The notes under the pieces are model-generated. The model was not told the origin of the DNA, made no database searches, and saw nothing but the letters and a program-made list of their open reading frames with translations. From Oncomelania hupensis (lineage: Eukaryota > Mollusca > Gastropoda > Littorinimorpha > Pomatiopsidae): a stretch of DNA of 64,000 bases. Location: the NCBI GenBank assembly GCA_036898135.1, contig CM072525.1, positions 56,211,874-56,275,873 of the forward strand. Reading direction: 5' to 3'. Of this stretch, positions 44,819-54,707 are shown piece by piece; positions within the stretch are counted from its first letter, which is position 1; every line of letters begins with the position of its first letter. The translations under genes and the position numbers were made by a program.

Positions 44819-47059
44819 TTATAGGCGCGAAAGAACGTCTGCTACACAATTGTCTTTCCCTTGAATGGGCATGATGCTGAAGTGGTAATCTTGCAGTACC
44901 AGCGCCCAACGCATCAGTCTCGCATTATTATGTGCCTTATTATGAAGAAAAGTCAGGGGCCGATGGTCCGTCTCGATCGTGAAATGGCGGCCCCACAGGT
45001 AACGCGAGAACTTGTCCACTGCCCAAACCAAGGCCAGACACTCCCTTTCAATCGTGGAGTATCTGGTTTCTCTGTCCAATAGCTTTCGGGAGGCGTAGAC
45101 CACGGGACGGAGAACACCACCCTCCGACTGCATCAAGCACGACCTGATTCCTGTGGATGAAGCATCAGATCGCACGGTAAATTATTTTTCAAAATCAGGC
45201 AATACAACAACTGGGTCACTAGACAGTACCGTCTTTAGTGAGTCGAACGCCTTCTGACACTCCGTCGTCCACTTCACCTTATTGGAAGATGTTTTCTTTG
45301 TCAGGTCAGTCAAAGGTGTCACTAATTCTGAGTAATTGGGTATGTACCTTCTGTAAAACCCCACCAACCCCAGAAGTGCTCGAACCTGTCTCTTCGTTGT
45401 GGGTGCTGAAATTGCAAGCATTTTTGATACCTTTTGCAGGTACCGGTCTCATCTGATCTCCCCCCACAATGTGTCCAAGTAACTCTATTTCCTGAAATCC
45501 ACAACACACCTTGCTAGGTCGCACTGTTAGTCCCTGCATCTCCAACTCCCCGAGAAGTCCATCCAAATTTCTCATGTGTGCATCCCAAGTGATAGAAGTT
45601 ACTAATGCATCATCAAAGTAGCCGACTGAATCAAATCGTTCTAGATTTAACTTCCGCATCATCCTTGCAAACGTACTTGGGCTGTAGAGAGACCAAATAG
45701 CGTTCTCAAGAAATGAAATAACCCTTGTGGAGTCTGAAATGCCGTCTTCTCCTTGTCCTCTTCTGCCATCTTAATCTGCCAGCAGCCTTTAGCTCGATCA
45801 ATTCTTGTAAAGAAGTTCTTACCCTGCAATTTCGCAAACAATACCTCCGGATCAGGAATTGGCTCCTGGTCAAACTGCGTCTGTCGGTTCAAAGACTTGA
45901 AATCAATACAGAAACGAATTGACCCGTCCGGCTTTTTCACAAGAACAATGGGAGAACAGTATGCTGAGGATGATGGCTCTATGATTTTCATCTGCAACAT
46001 TTTTTCTACCTCTGTTTGGACAACCTTTTCTGTACCGAATGGTAATGGATATTGGCGAGTACATACTGATGTTGTTGTTGTTGTCTTGATCTTATGTTCC
46101 ACCAGTGTAGTACATGTAGACCTTGGCAAATCAGTCATGATGGATTCATGTTTCCTGAAAATAGATTTAGCCTCAAGTTTGCGTTTATCAGAAACTCTAG
46201 AATCAAAAACGACGTCTTCCAGCCCTTCTGACTTGTTTGTTGGTAATAGACCAATAATGGCTTTTTCTACATCGTCTTCTTTGTCGTTTACCTCTGAAAT
46301 GACCGCAATACAACCATACAGCTCATCTCTTGATGAGATACCAGACTTGTCCACATGCACCTCATCAATTGTGATATGTGGTGCCAGTAAAGCCCGCTTA
46401 GCAACTACGGCTATCTGGTCACCATTTTTGGTATCACCTGCAGCCAGGGCTGTTCTCTCACCATTGTTGGTATCATTGGCAACTAGGGCCATTCCATCAC
46501 CATTGTTGGTATCATTGGCAGCTAGGGCCATTCCATCACCATTGTTGGTATCATTGGCAACTAAGGCCATTCCATCACCATTGTTGGTATCATTGGCAAC
46601 TAGGGCCATTCCATCACCATTGTTGGTATCATTGGCAGCTAGGGCCATTCCATCACCATTGTTGGTATCATTGGCAACTAGGGCCATTCCATCACCATTG
46701 TTGGTATCATTGGCAGCTAGGGCCATTCCATCACCATTGTTGGTATCAGAGAGTGGAAGCACTGGTCTACTTCTATACTCCCTTAGCAAATTGATGTGGA
46801 AGTTTTTATGAACCCCATGCTCAACCTCTACTAGATAGTTGTAGCATCCTGTCTTCTTGATGATCCGGAATGGACCCCGCCACCTAAGAAGCATCTTGTT
46901 GTGATCTGTTGGGAGTAAAACCAGAACCTGAGAGTTCTTTTCTAGAGTACGTACACCTTTTGGTTTGAATTTGTATGCTCTGTGTCTTCTCCCCGCTTCC
47001 TGTACTGACTCTTGAGCTGTTTGTACCATATCAGATAACAATTCCCTTAAATCATGAAC
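44819..47059 (-). pseudogene. Ty3/gypsy pol remnant: integrase C-term, 13-aa repeats, RT, RNase H
   Basis: The first frame (45659-47059) has the integrase C-terminal GPY/F-type module (VLVLLPTDHNKMLLRWRGPF, NFHINLLREY). It then has nine 13-residue repeats (DTNNGDGMALAAN type, 46397-46750), followed by RT (KIIEPSSSAYCSPIVLVKK, FCIDFKSLNRQTQ, RIDRAKGCWQIKM). After frameshifts near 45660 and 45425 come GYFDDALV (the usual YxDD box), LLGHIVGGDQ, FYRRYIPNYSELV and RNase H (RSDASSTGIRSCLMQ, YSTIERECLALVWAV, IETDHRPLTFLHN, CVADVLSRL). Integrase before RT is the order of Gmr1-like gypsy elements. Gag, protease and the integrase core are missing and the frame almost touches the PBS, so a large 5' internal deletion occurred. 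Confidence 0.85.
46397..46750 (-). repeat. 39-bp tandem repeat (13-residue protein repeat) in pol
   Basis: Seven near-identical and two diverged copies of a 39-bp unit (plus strand ccattgttggtatcattggc and so on) lie between the integrase C-terminus and the RT. They are in frame and predict an Asp/Asn/Gly-rich spacer. Such a spacer at a polyprotein junction could be a flexible linker. The function is unknown. Confidence 0.92.
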
Positions 47060-47098
47060 ATCAGAAGATTCCAGGTTCGAATCCTGGCAGGCTCGCCA
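47060..47098 (-). tRNA. Primer-binding site: 39 nt complementary to tRNA-Arg 3' half
   Basis: The plus strand reads atcagaagattccaggttcg followed by aatcctggcaggctcgcca. This is the anticodon-arm 3' side, variable loop, complete TPsiC arm, acceptor 3' strand, discriminator G and CCA of a tRNA. From memory of the family it fits tRNA-Arg(ACG). It is one base from the 5' LTR, the position of a PBS. It is not a tRNA gene because the 5' half is missing and CCA is encoded. Usual PBSs are about 18 nt or shorter. Confidence 0.85.
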
Positions 47099-47099
47099 A

Positions 47100-47916
47100 T
47101 GTCATAGAAGCGGGTGGTGTTATGAATGCACGCTTATTTACGTATTCCTGTACATAATACTTTACTGTGTGTATCTGCGTGATTCTGTCTTTGTTTCAAG
47201 TCTTTACTACTAAAAGAACTGTCGCCAAAGACGACAACACGCCTCTATGCGTTATTATTGTATGAATGTAATCAAATGAACGACACTCAATATATTATCA
47301 AGAACACAACAATTTAGCGCAGTGAACAGAGAAAAGATAAACACCAATTCAATATGTATAACTACGAAAATTAACACGACACACAGTTTTGCATTTTTGT
47401 TTGTTTTGGGGGATCTCATTCACACCAAATAGATTTATTTTAGAATAAGTTATAACAATATGAAATATCTGCTACAAATGCAGAGTGAGAAATATTTCAA
47501 AGAGCAAAATAATATTTTAAATTCTCATCAATTTTCTAAACAACCAACTGTAAAGAAAACAGCAATAGAATAAATAAATAATTTCCCACTACTATTTCGG
47601 AGACCGAGTTGGAAGCAAGTACTATTAAATTATCAACAATGAATTCAAACTGGCCGTCTATAAAAATTATAAATCAGAGTGAGTACTTACTGTTCCAAGT
47701 CGTTCCACGAAAACCACAGAACAATTTCTTCCTAAATTATCACAAAACTATTACCTGCCTAAATCCTAATCCTACCTATAATTATTTCACCAACCATTCA
47801 CTCTCCATCCTCACTTTTACCACAAAATTATTTTCCAATCATCGTTCACTTCCCCTAGGCTAGACCTAATGCAGTCACACTTCCTCTCTCTCGCTCAAAC
47901 AGCATCCCAAAGATGC
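47100..47916 (-). repeat. 5' LTR, distal part (R/U5 side)
   Basis: Nearly identical to 38431-39243. In sense it ends CTTCTATGACA one base before the PBS. Its right edge tcccaaagatgc (47905-47916) is one copy of LINE-2's 12-bp TSD. Confidence 0.92.
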
Positions 47917-48923
47917 GATTTGATTCGATTACATACATTTTAACGTCCCCGGACACCATGGCATATAGGAGACATGATACTTGATGGCATGATAACATTT
48001 TAAAACTTGCTAAAATCCCATAGGGCTCTACTATTTTAAAACGTGAGATGTCACACATACAAGAGACTCATTCATTCCAGGGATAATAAAAAAATTACAT
48101 AATTGTATAAAAAAGACTAATTACTATATTATATTCAATGTTAACATGAACCCAACAATATATTAAGGGGTCAGTATATATAACAAAGTCTTAAAATGTT
48201 ATGGTTAAAATAACTCGATATTATATGCCCCTGAGTCGCCACGTAGTGGCTGGAGGCTAATATGTAAGGCATCGGTATAGATGCTGATTGTTGTAACAAT
48301 CTTATGGAGTCAATAGTGATTAAAAGATCATTAAATTATGTAGTATTTCCCAGTAGGCTCATGGGTTATAGCACACAGAAGTATAATAAGTCAAAAGAAT
48401 ATTGTCAACTAAGTTTAAAAAAGGTAAAAATAATTCTAATTAATGTACAATTAATGCCCAGTGCAATAAATTTTATATAACTATCGAGACGAGGGTGTGT
48501 AAGTAACCACAAGTGGTGAACTGGATACTTAGCCTAAGCTTTTATATGTGGACATATTAGTTACTTCCTCGTGCTGTATGGCAAAAATAAAAACTTAAAA
48601 TTACAAATTACAGTCATAAATCAGTCAGGCTTAACCCTTGACACCCTTGTAATCGTCTGGGTGATGGGCTACCATGATATCCCGAATGTACAGGTTATCA
48701 TAGTTCCCACAATGTAAAGGTTAGCATACGAAGCCCAATACATGTAAAGGTTATCGTTATTACCATGGTGTAAAGGTTATGATACTTTGCAGAATGTAAA
48801 GGTTGTCATAACTTAGTGGCGCATACATTGCAATTATATAAAAACTTAACGTTAAAAAGTTACTGTCTAAATCATAAAAACAGGTTATCTTTGGTCACAC
48901 ATGAGTATCGTCTGGGCACTGCA
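47917..48923 (-). other. LINE-2 3' UTR with short tandem motif
   Basis: AT-rich non-coding tail with no poly(A). Five imperfect copies of a 27-30-bp unit around 'tgtaaaggttatcat' (plus strand) lie at 48685-48812. The 3' terminus (plus strand gatttgattcgatt at 47917) abuts the LTR. Confidence 0.65.
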
Positions 48924-51900
48924 TCACAGCAGTGCCCCCACTACCGATGTGTGAATGAGCTGGGCTATCTGTGTGGTGACACCAATGCCCACAGCCCAGA
49001 TCAAAGTTCCAAGCCCTGCCATGTCGAGTGGGGCCCCAATCAGCCTCAGTCTGTCATGGAGGGGTGCAAAGTGGTCGGCTTGCATGTTACATTTCAGTAC
49101 ACAATGCTCGAATGTCGCCAATGCTCCACATATACATTTGGGTTGGTTAGTTATATATTGTAGTTTGGAGTGACCCACTAGCAGTCTGTTTATTATATAT
49201 TGCAAGTGTACTGGCACAGGGGAGTGTAAGGGAAATGGCCTACGATCTATGGAGGATATAAGGTTGGCTCTACCTACATTCCACTCTCTAAACTCTGTTT
49301 GCCATATGGACCATCCCAGGGCGTCTGCTTTGCTACATCATTCGGCGGCCGAGGGGGGGGGGGGGGACCGGGACTGATGTCGGTGCTCCCCCCGAGGACC
49401 CCACTTTAGCTGCTCTGTCTGCATTTTCATTCCCTGGGATGCTGACATGCGAGGGTACCCATACCACTGCAAGAGCAATACCAGCATCTCTGATTTTCTC
49501 AGCCCAATTTAGTGTATCCTCCAGGATCTTCGGTTTGGATCTAGAATTTCCCTGTTCTAGGCTCTCCACCACCGACATGGAATCCGACACCACCGTGACA
49601 CCCAACCCACTAGGTAAGTCTGCCTCTGAGAAGGCCATAAGAGCATAGTTAACGGCCAACAGTTCGGCAGTGTAACTGTCGGTGCCCGGGGGGGCACCAA
49701 AGGACCAAGAGCCCACACCTGCTATATGGAACCCAAATCCCACCAACCCACTGTCAAGGACTGGAGCCGTCTGTGAATACCCCAATAGGGCCGGGGGCTT
49801 CCTGTAGTCGCTCCCTGGCTAACTGTGTGAGCAGAGGTAGGTCTCTGTCCCTACTCAAGCCATCTAAAGAGGAGCTAACCTCAAAAGGAGGAGGGACCCA
49901 CGGGGCCCTGTGGGGGGGGGGGAGCTCTCTCCACCTCGCATAAAGTAGGGTCAAAGCCCTGCAGGAAGTTTTTGATAATCTCGCCTATCCCCACCAGATG
50001 TCTAGCCCCTACCGGCCAAAAGAATCGAGGAGATAATTCCTGAAAGGTGGAGTTTTCTTGTACTCCAGCTCGACAGGCATACTTACTACATCCCTTAATT
50101 ATTTGTGTCCATAGGGGTAGTATGCCGGCCAGCTGGTAGACTAGTCTGGTAGGCACTGAACCGGGAAGGCCCAGCATGCGTCTAAGCATGATACATTCAG
50201 TGGCCACCAGTCTGTCTACGGCGCTTTTGGACAAGTCATACAGCAATTCTGAACCGAATAACAGCCTAGACCTAATTAGCGACACGACCAAAGTAATGCC
50301 GTGCCGGGGATCTCTACCCCAATTCTCTGATCTTATAATTTTAATCGCATTCGCCGCTAACCTGGCTTTGCGTATGTTATTATCTATATGGTCTGTATGG
50401 CCACCGTTTTGCTGAAACAAGTAGCCTAGGTATCTAACCTTGGAAGTGGGCAGTACAGTGCAACCGCAGACTACCACGTTTAGTTTATCAAAGGCGGGGT
50501 GCCATCTGTGTGAGAATGGCACGAATACTGTTTTGCTGGGCGACAAAGCTAGGCTAATCTCTGCTAATTCATTTGAGATAGTGTTTATATCAGTCGTGAA
50601 GTCACCCAGGTCCTTCCTGAAAAGGTGGTAATCAGGGTTTATTTTACCACCCCGAGTGGTGCGCCAGACTGCAATGTCATCGGCAAAGGTGGTAGCTATC
50701 GACGTGACAGTGCCTACGGCGCCCACATCTGAGGTGGCAGTGGTGAAGAGGGTAGGGGCGATCACAGATCCCTGCGGTACTCCCATGGACAATCGGCCCG
50801 GCTCGGACAGGGACCCCCTCCCCCCCCCCCCATCGCACGCTTATCGTTCTGTCCCGTAAGAATGATTCCACGAAGGACAATAGTGGCTGATCCAAGCTTG
50901 CCTAGTTTATTGAGTAGGCCTGAGTGCCAGACGGAATCAAACGCCTTGGACACATCAAAAAAAGCAAGAACTGTTCGATGTTTAATTTTAGCTCTGTGGA
51001 TGTGTTCATTTAATCTAACAATGTGGTCAGTAATGCTTCTCCCTCGCCTAAACCCGGCTTGGGAGGGGGGGGGGGGATTATGCTTTTAGTGCTGCAAAAA
51101 TACTCTAGTCTGGTTTTTAGAATTCTTTCATAGACTTTACATAGATGCGACGTGAGGGCTATTGGTCTGTAACTGGGAATTTCATTTTTAGGTTTATTTG
51201 CTTTGGGTACTGGTACAATCGTGGCATCTCGCCAGATAGCTGGGATGCTGCCACAACTATAACAGATTAAAATATTTCAGGATAAATTCCTTGAAGGGAG
51301 GGGGGGGGGGGGGGGGGGGGCCTTGGAAAACATACTGTAATGTTGTTCATCTGGGCCCGTTCCCTTGTTGGAATTGCAAGCTCTTAGTGCGCGGACCAGT
51401 TCTATCATCGTTATGGGAATATGTTTATCAGTGTAGTCCGTTCGCACGGGGGGGGGGGGGGGGGGGGGGGGGGGGGAGAGGGAGAGGGGGGGGGGCAAAC
51501 TCCGCCTCCGCCACTTTCCGTCGTTCTCTCTCTGGCTCAGGCAGCAGAGTGCCATCCCCATGCGAACGGAAGTAATCTAAGAAGGCTGCAGCCTTGTCAG
51601 TATCTGTTGTAAGGCAAGTATTGCCCACAAACATATCGGAACCCAGGGGGTTGTAACAGCCCTTGAGTTTTTTAACATTCTTCCATAGCTGAGTGATGGT
51701 TAATTTTGAGGAGAATTTTGTAAGCCAGTAGTCTCTTTTGGCAATAGAAATAGTCTTTTTTGCAGCTAGTCTGGTTTCCTTCATAGCTGCATGGGTAGTT
51801 GCTGAGTTTATTCTTTTATAAGCTTTAAAGCAGTCTTTTTGTTTGCCACGGCTATCCTACATGCTTCATTCCACCATGGTTTGGCGGGGCCATGGGGTCT

Positions 51901-52767
51901 AGTTTTGATTGGAGGGGTGTAAAGTGAGAAGGCATGTAGGACTGTTGTTCGTATGTACTTTTCTGTTTCTTCTACTGACGCCAGTGAGGGGAGAGTAATC
52001 TTGGATAGGTAAGTATTATAGCCATCACAGTCAGTTTTAGTAATATCTAAGCGTGAGGGGGGTGTGGCGTTAAAAGTAGGTTTAAGCGTTATTTCTATTG
52101 TGATCGGGAGATGGTCCGAGAAAACCGAGTCCGCAACCGTCCAGTCTGCCATGGGGGCCACCCCAAGGGTGGCCAGGCAGATGTCCAGTGCGGAGGGGGA
52201 GTGTGATGAGCAATCAGGGAGCCTAGTAAAAGATCCGTCATTTAGTGAAACCAGGCCAGCCTCATCGAGCGCAATAGCTAACCTGTTGGAACTAGTGGTG
52301 TAGTTCGATTCCCATATTCCATCTCTTTTGTTAAAATCGCCCAGGATTAGGCACTCGCCTTGCGCTACGACTGGGGCCAGCCAGTCAAAATCTCTACATT
52401 CCTTGGGATTGTAATAATTCAAGATATTTAATGAGGGGATTTTAGAGTCGGGATCTAACTCGACGCGCAGCACTGAGGTAAAGCCTCCACCCTCACCCTC
52501 ATCCACAGGTCCTAGATCTTCGGCTCGCATGTGGAGTTTGACGTAAGTGGCTACATAGACCTTGTCATGTTCATCGGTGGTGAACAGGGGTGGGTAGTGA
52601 AAACCTTGTATATGAGGTAGCTTGTTGCCGCGACAACAGAGCGATTGCAAACATACAATCTGAGCGCGCTCAAGTCTATGCTCCAGTAGAGGTAAAGAGT
52701 CATTTAATGTGTTTACCGTTCTGCAATTTAGTTGTAGAATATTAAGTGTTGATAGAGTTGTTGCCAT
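48924..52767 (-). pseudogene. LINE-2 ORF2: APE, RT, RNase H (broken at G/C runs)
   Basis: APE (51808-52767) is open: NILQLNCRTVNTLNDSLPLL, CLILGDFNKRDGIWESNYTT, SALDICLATLG and FSDHLPITIEI. RT pieces are at 51428-51784 (pre-RT), about 50762-51290 (KAFDSVWHSGLLNKLGKLG) and 49881-50792 (GVPQGSVIAPTLF, FADDIAVW, VRYLGYLFQQNGGHTDHI). RNase H (49333-49785) has SYTAELLAVNYALMAF, VVSDSMSVVESLE and WVPSHVSIPGNENADRAAK. The last part (48924-49217) has CICGALATFEHCVLKC. The breaks fall at poly-G/C tracts near 49352, 49911, 50818, 51063, 51301 and 51450. Family role: nicking endonuclease and target-primed reverse transcriptase with RNase H. Confidence 0.88.
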
Positions 52768-52828
52768 AGTCCAACGCGAAGTAGTACTGCTAAAGCTGTA
52801 ACCAATGCTATCAGAAATTTTGTGCCCA

Positions 52829-53909
52829 TTACTGGATAAACTGTATGCAAATAACTTTAATTATTGCCATCAGGGCCATTATCAAACATCGCATTGCCGA
52901 ATGTTCTTCTGGTAGTTTGTCCATTTCCCTACATAGGGGGCCCTCTATTGCCTGAAGCTGCAACAGTGAATCAGCCATTTTCTCTCTGGTCCCAGCATTG
53001 ATCGGGGGGTTAGGGGCAGTGGGTCCCCCCGCTCTAACCGTGTCGCCCACAGGTCGATCACTTCCATTCGTATCGCCTGCGGTCGCATCAGAGATGTCGA
53101 TTGTATCTGCAGGTATAGCTATCTGCACTGAGTGGGGAATAGTTCCCGCGGCCGACTTAGCAGTCACCGTTCTACCCTTTCCACTAGTGTGTCTTACCGG
53201 GGTGTGCGGGGGGCACTGGGGGGGGGGTGGGGGGCATCCTGCTCCCGCATTGGTGCCTTAGCTATGCTTGGGTCCCTAGCTGATAATGTGGGAAAAACCA
53301 CAGTGTCTGAGGACTCGGGCACCCCGGGGACCGCCGGGGGTAGCGCCACCCCAACTCGCTCGGTGGCGGGCCGTAGTGCGCCTGGCCGCGGGGCGAGTGG
53401 TGTGAGTGGGTAACGTAGCCAGTTCATGAGGTGTTGGTGGCTTGTTGAGCATGCTGTGACCAGCCTCTCCAACCGCCTCAGTGAAGGGCATGTACTTAGA
53501 ACCCCTTAGTCCATTTGCAACCCTGCGGATCTCCACTTCTGGACATCCGCCCCAGGCAGCAGAATGGGCCCCATCACAGTTTACGCACTTGAGAGTGCGG
53601 CTATCACAGTCTATGGTTTTATGTTCCTTACCATGGGTGTCGCGCAAAATAACTGGAAAGTCGGCCACCTCAGAGGCCAATTTCGGACGTGGCACTCTGA
53701 ATGGTCGACCTTTTGGGGGTGGTGGTGGGCCCATACGGGCTTTTTGTGCATAGGTAGGGGCTCCATTTCGGGAGCTAGTAGAATTTGTGTTATGGTTAAC
53801 AGGGGGCAAACTATGGGGTGAACCCGTGTCGCTAACCACTGGTGGTGGTGAGCGATCAGGGGGCACACCAGGGTGAGAAGGAGCCCCGCCAGGCCCAGTT
53901 GGGTCATGC
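52829..53909 (-). pseudogene. LINE-2 ORF1 (gag-like) remnant with zinc knuckle
   Basis: The frame 53276-53909 is Pro/Ser-rich, then has FPVILRDTHGKEHKTIDC and a knuckle CVNCDGAHSAAWGGC (CX2CX3HX6C), as in the gag-like ORF1 of jockey/I-group LINEs that packages the RNA. Frameshifts near 53220 (a G run) and 53170 lead into a C-terminal stretch (52829-53167) before ORF2. The N-terminus is lost at the 5' truncation, where the LTR TATA segment starts. Confidence 0.8.
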
Positions 53910-54019
53910 TCCCAAAGATGCTTAGCCAACACGACTTTTTATAGACACTCTCGCACGCTACGCATAACCTAGCGCTAACAAGAAATAGTTCCACGTTTTT
54001 TCCATAGGCTGTCGTGACA
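53910..54019 (-). repeat. 5' LTR, proximal part (U3 with TATA box)
   Basis: 110 bp, the counterpart of 44098-44209. Its outer end tgtcgtgaca (54010-54019) is the terminus of the whole element, followed by the TSD caggg. A third copy is in the duplicated block at 61213-61322. Confidence 0.92.
53936..53943 (-). promoter_or_regulatory. LTR TATA box (5' LTR)
   Basis: Sense TATAAAAA in the U3-like part. The predicted start lies at the LINE-2 insertion point, so any transcript from this promoter would now enter LINE-2's truncated ORF1 in the sense direction. Confidence 0.6.
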
Positions 54020-54431
54020 CAGGGTGAGAAGGTAAACAAGTACTGGGCTTCAACAGTCGTAAATCCTTTCTCACAGTGGGAACAAACCTCGCAGCCACCA
54101 TTTGATTGACACTCTGCTTTTGTGTGGAGCAGCTTGGTGAAGGGATATTTTCCTGCAGAGAACCATTATTCACATCTGAAACATTTCTGATTGGATGATC
54201 CTTTTTTCTTTTCAGAGCGAGAGAGCAAGACAATTAAATATTTTCTTGCGTAGGAGGTTGTTGCTGTTTTCCACTGTTTTTTTTCCATTTCATCAATGTC
54301 TGACTCAGATTGGGTGAAGATTTCTCAATCTTCTGAAAGAGTTTTCTTTGTCTTTTGTTTATTTGCTTGCTTTTTGCATGACGTCCAAATCTGCAACTAC
54401 TTCTCCAATCTCACATTCCTCTAGGCCAACT
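54020..54431 (-). pseudogene. Remnant of the gene hit by the gypsy element (5' side)
   Basis: The minus-strand frame 54020-54233 (KRKKDHPIRNVSDVNNGSLQ, SVNQMVAARFVPTVRKDLRL) is open to the LTR border and continues in frame in the acidic segment at 38158-38430. Further upstream the same frame extends with one TAA (PNLSQTLMKW, SGKQQQPPTQENI). The upstream part is the unit that is tandemly repeated at 61414-64000. A possible 3' splice site (TTTGACAG) precedes AAGTTGGCC on the minus strand. I do not recognise the protein. The basic start and acidic end suggest a nuclear protein, but this is weak. Confidence 0.5.
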
Positions 54432-54707
54432 GCAAACTTGTTTTTTCCAACCTAGTTCCAGTCATTCGCCCAAAAAGGCAATCACCGAAGTCGAACGAAG
54501 CTCTCCGATGTGTTACGAAATGATGCTTGCATGACTACGACTAGTTGACATTAAAAATGATCGCTGTTGCTTCTAATTCTGTTCGATTTACACAGATTAG
54601 AATTTCGCAACGGTATACTTTGTTATTATCGACCATATTTAATAGTTGCGTTCCTTGATTTGCATTTTGTTAGTTCTCAGCAGTAGGCTAATAACAGCAT
54701 TCCCCAT

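Larger units (their letters stand above)
47917..53909 (-). mobile_element. LINE-2: APE-type LINE inserted in the 5' LTR
   Basis: Flanked by 12-bp TSDs tcccaaagatgc (47905-47916 and 53910-53921) and in the same orientation as the LTR element. It has a 5'-truncated ORF1 (52829-53909), ORF2 (48924-52767) and a ~1-kb 3' UTR. It is clearly different in sequence from LINE-1, though of the same APE-RT-RNase H organisation. Its frames are broken largely at homopolymer G/C runs. Confidence 0.9.
38431..54019 (-). mobile_element. Ty3/gypsy LTR retrotransposon with a LINE in each LTR
   Basis: The outer ends are tgtcat... at 38431 and ...gtgaca at 54019, flanked by identical 5-bp duplications caggg (38426-38430 and 54020-54024). 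In sense (right to left): 5' LTR (53910-54019 plus 47100-47916), PBS (47060-47098), pol (44819-47059), polypurine tract (44210-44224), 3' LTR (44098-44209 plus 38431-39243). LINE-2 (47917-53909) splits the 5' LTR and LINE-1 (39244-44097) splits the 3' LTR at the same position. Each reconstructed LTR is about 0.91 kb and the two are nearly identical, so the insertion is fairly recent. Gag, protease and most of integrase are absent. Confidence 0.9.

Noticed and set aside
45753..46811. A 352-residue plus-strand frame with repeated SPLLVSLATRAIP-type units
   Set aside because: It is the antisense of the gypsy pol repeat region. The minus strand carries recognisable integrase and RT motifs.
47060..47098. 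A tRNA-Arg gene
   Set aside because: Only the 3' half of the tRNA is present, with an encoded CCA, one base from an LTR. It is a primer-binding site.
49400..53500. Plus-strand poly-Gly frames (for example near 51291-51612)
   Set aside because: They come from G homopolymers antisense to LINE-2 ORF2.
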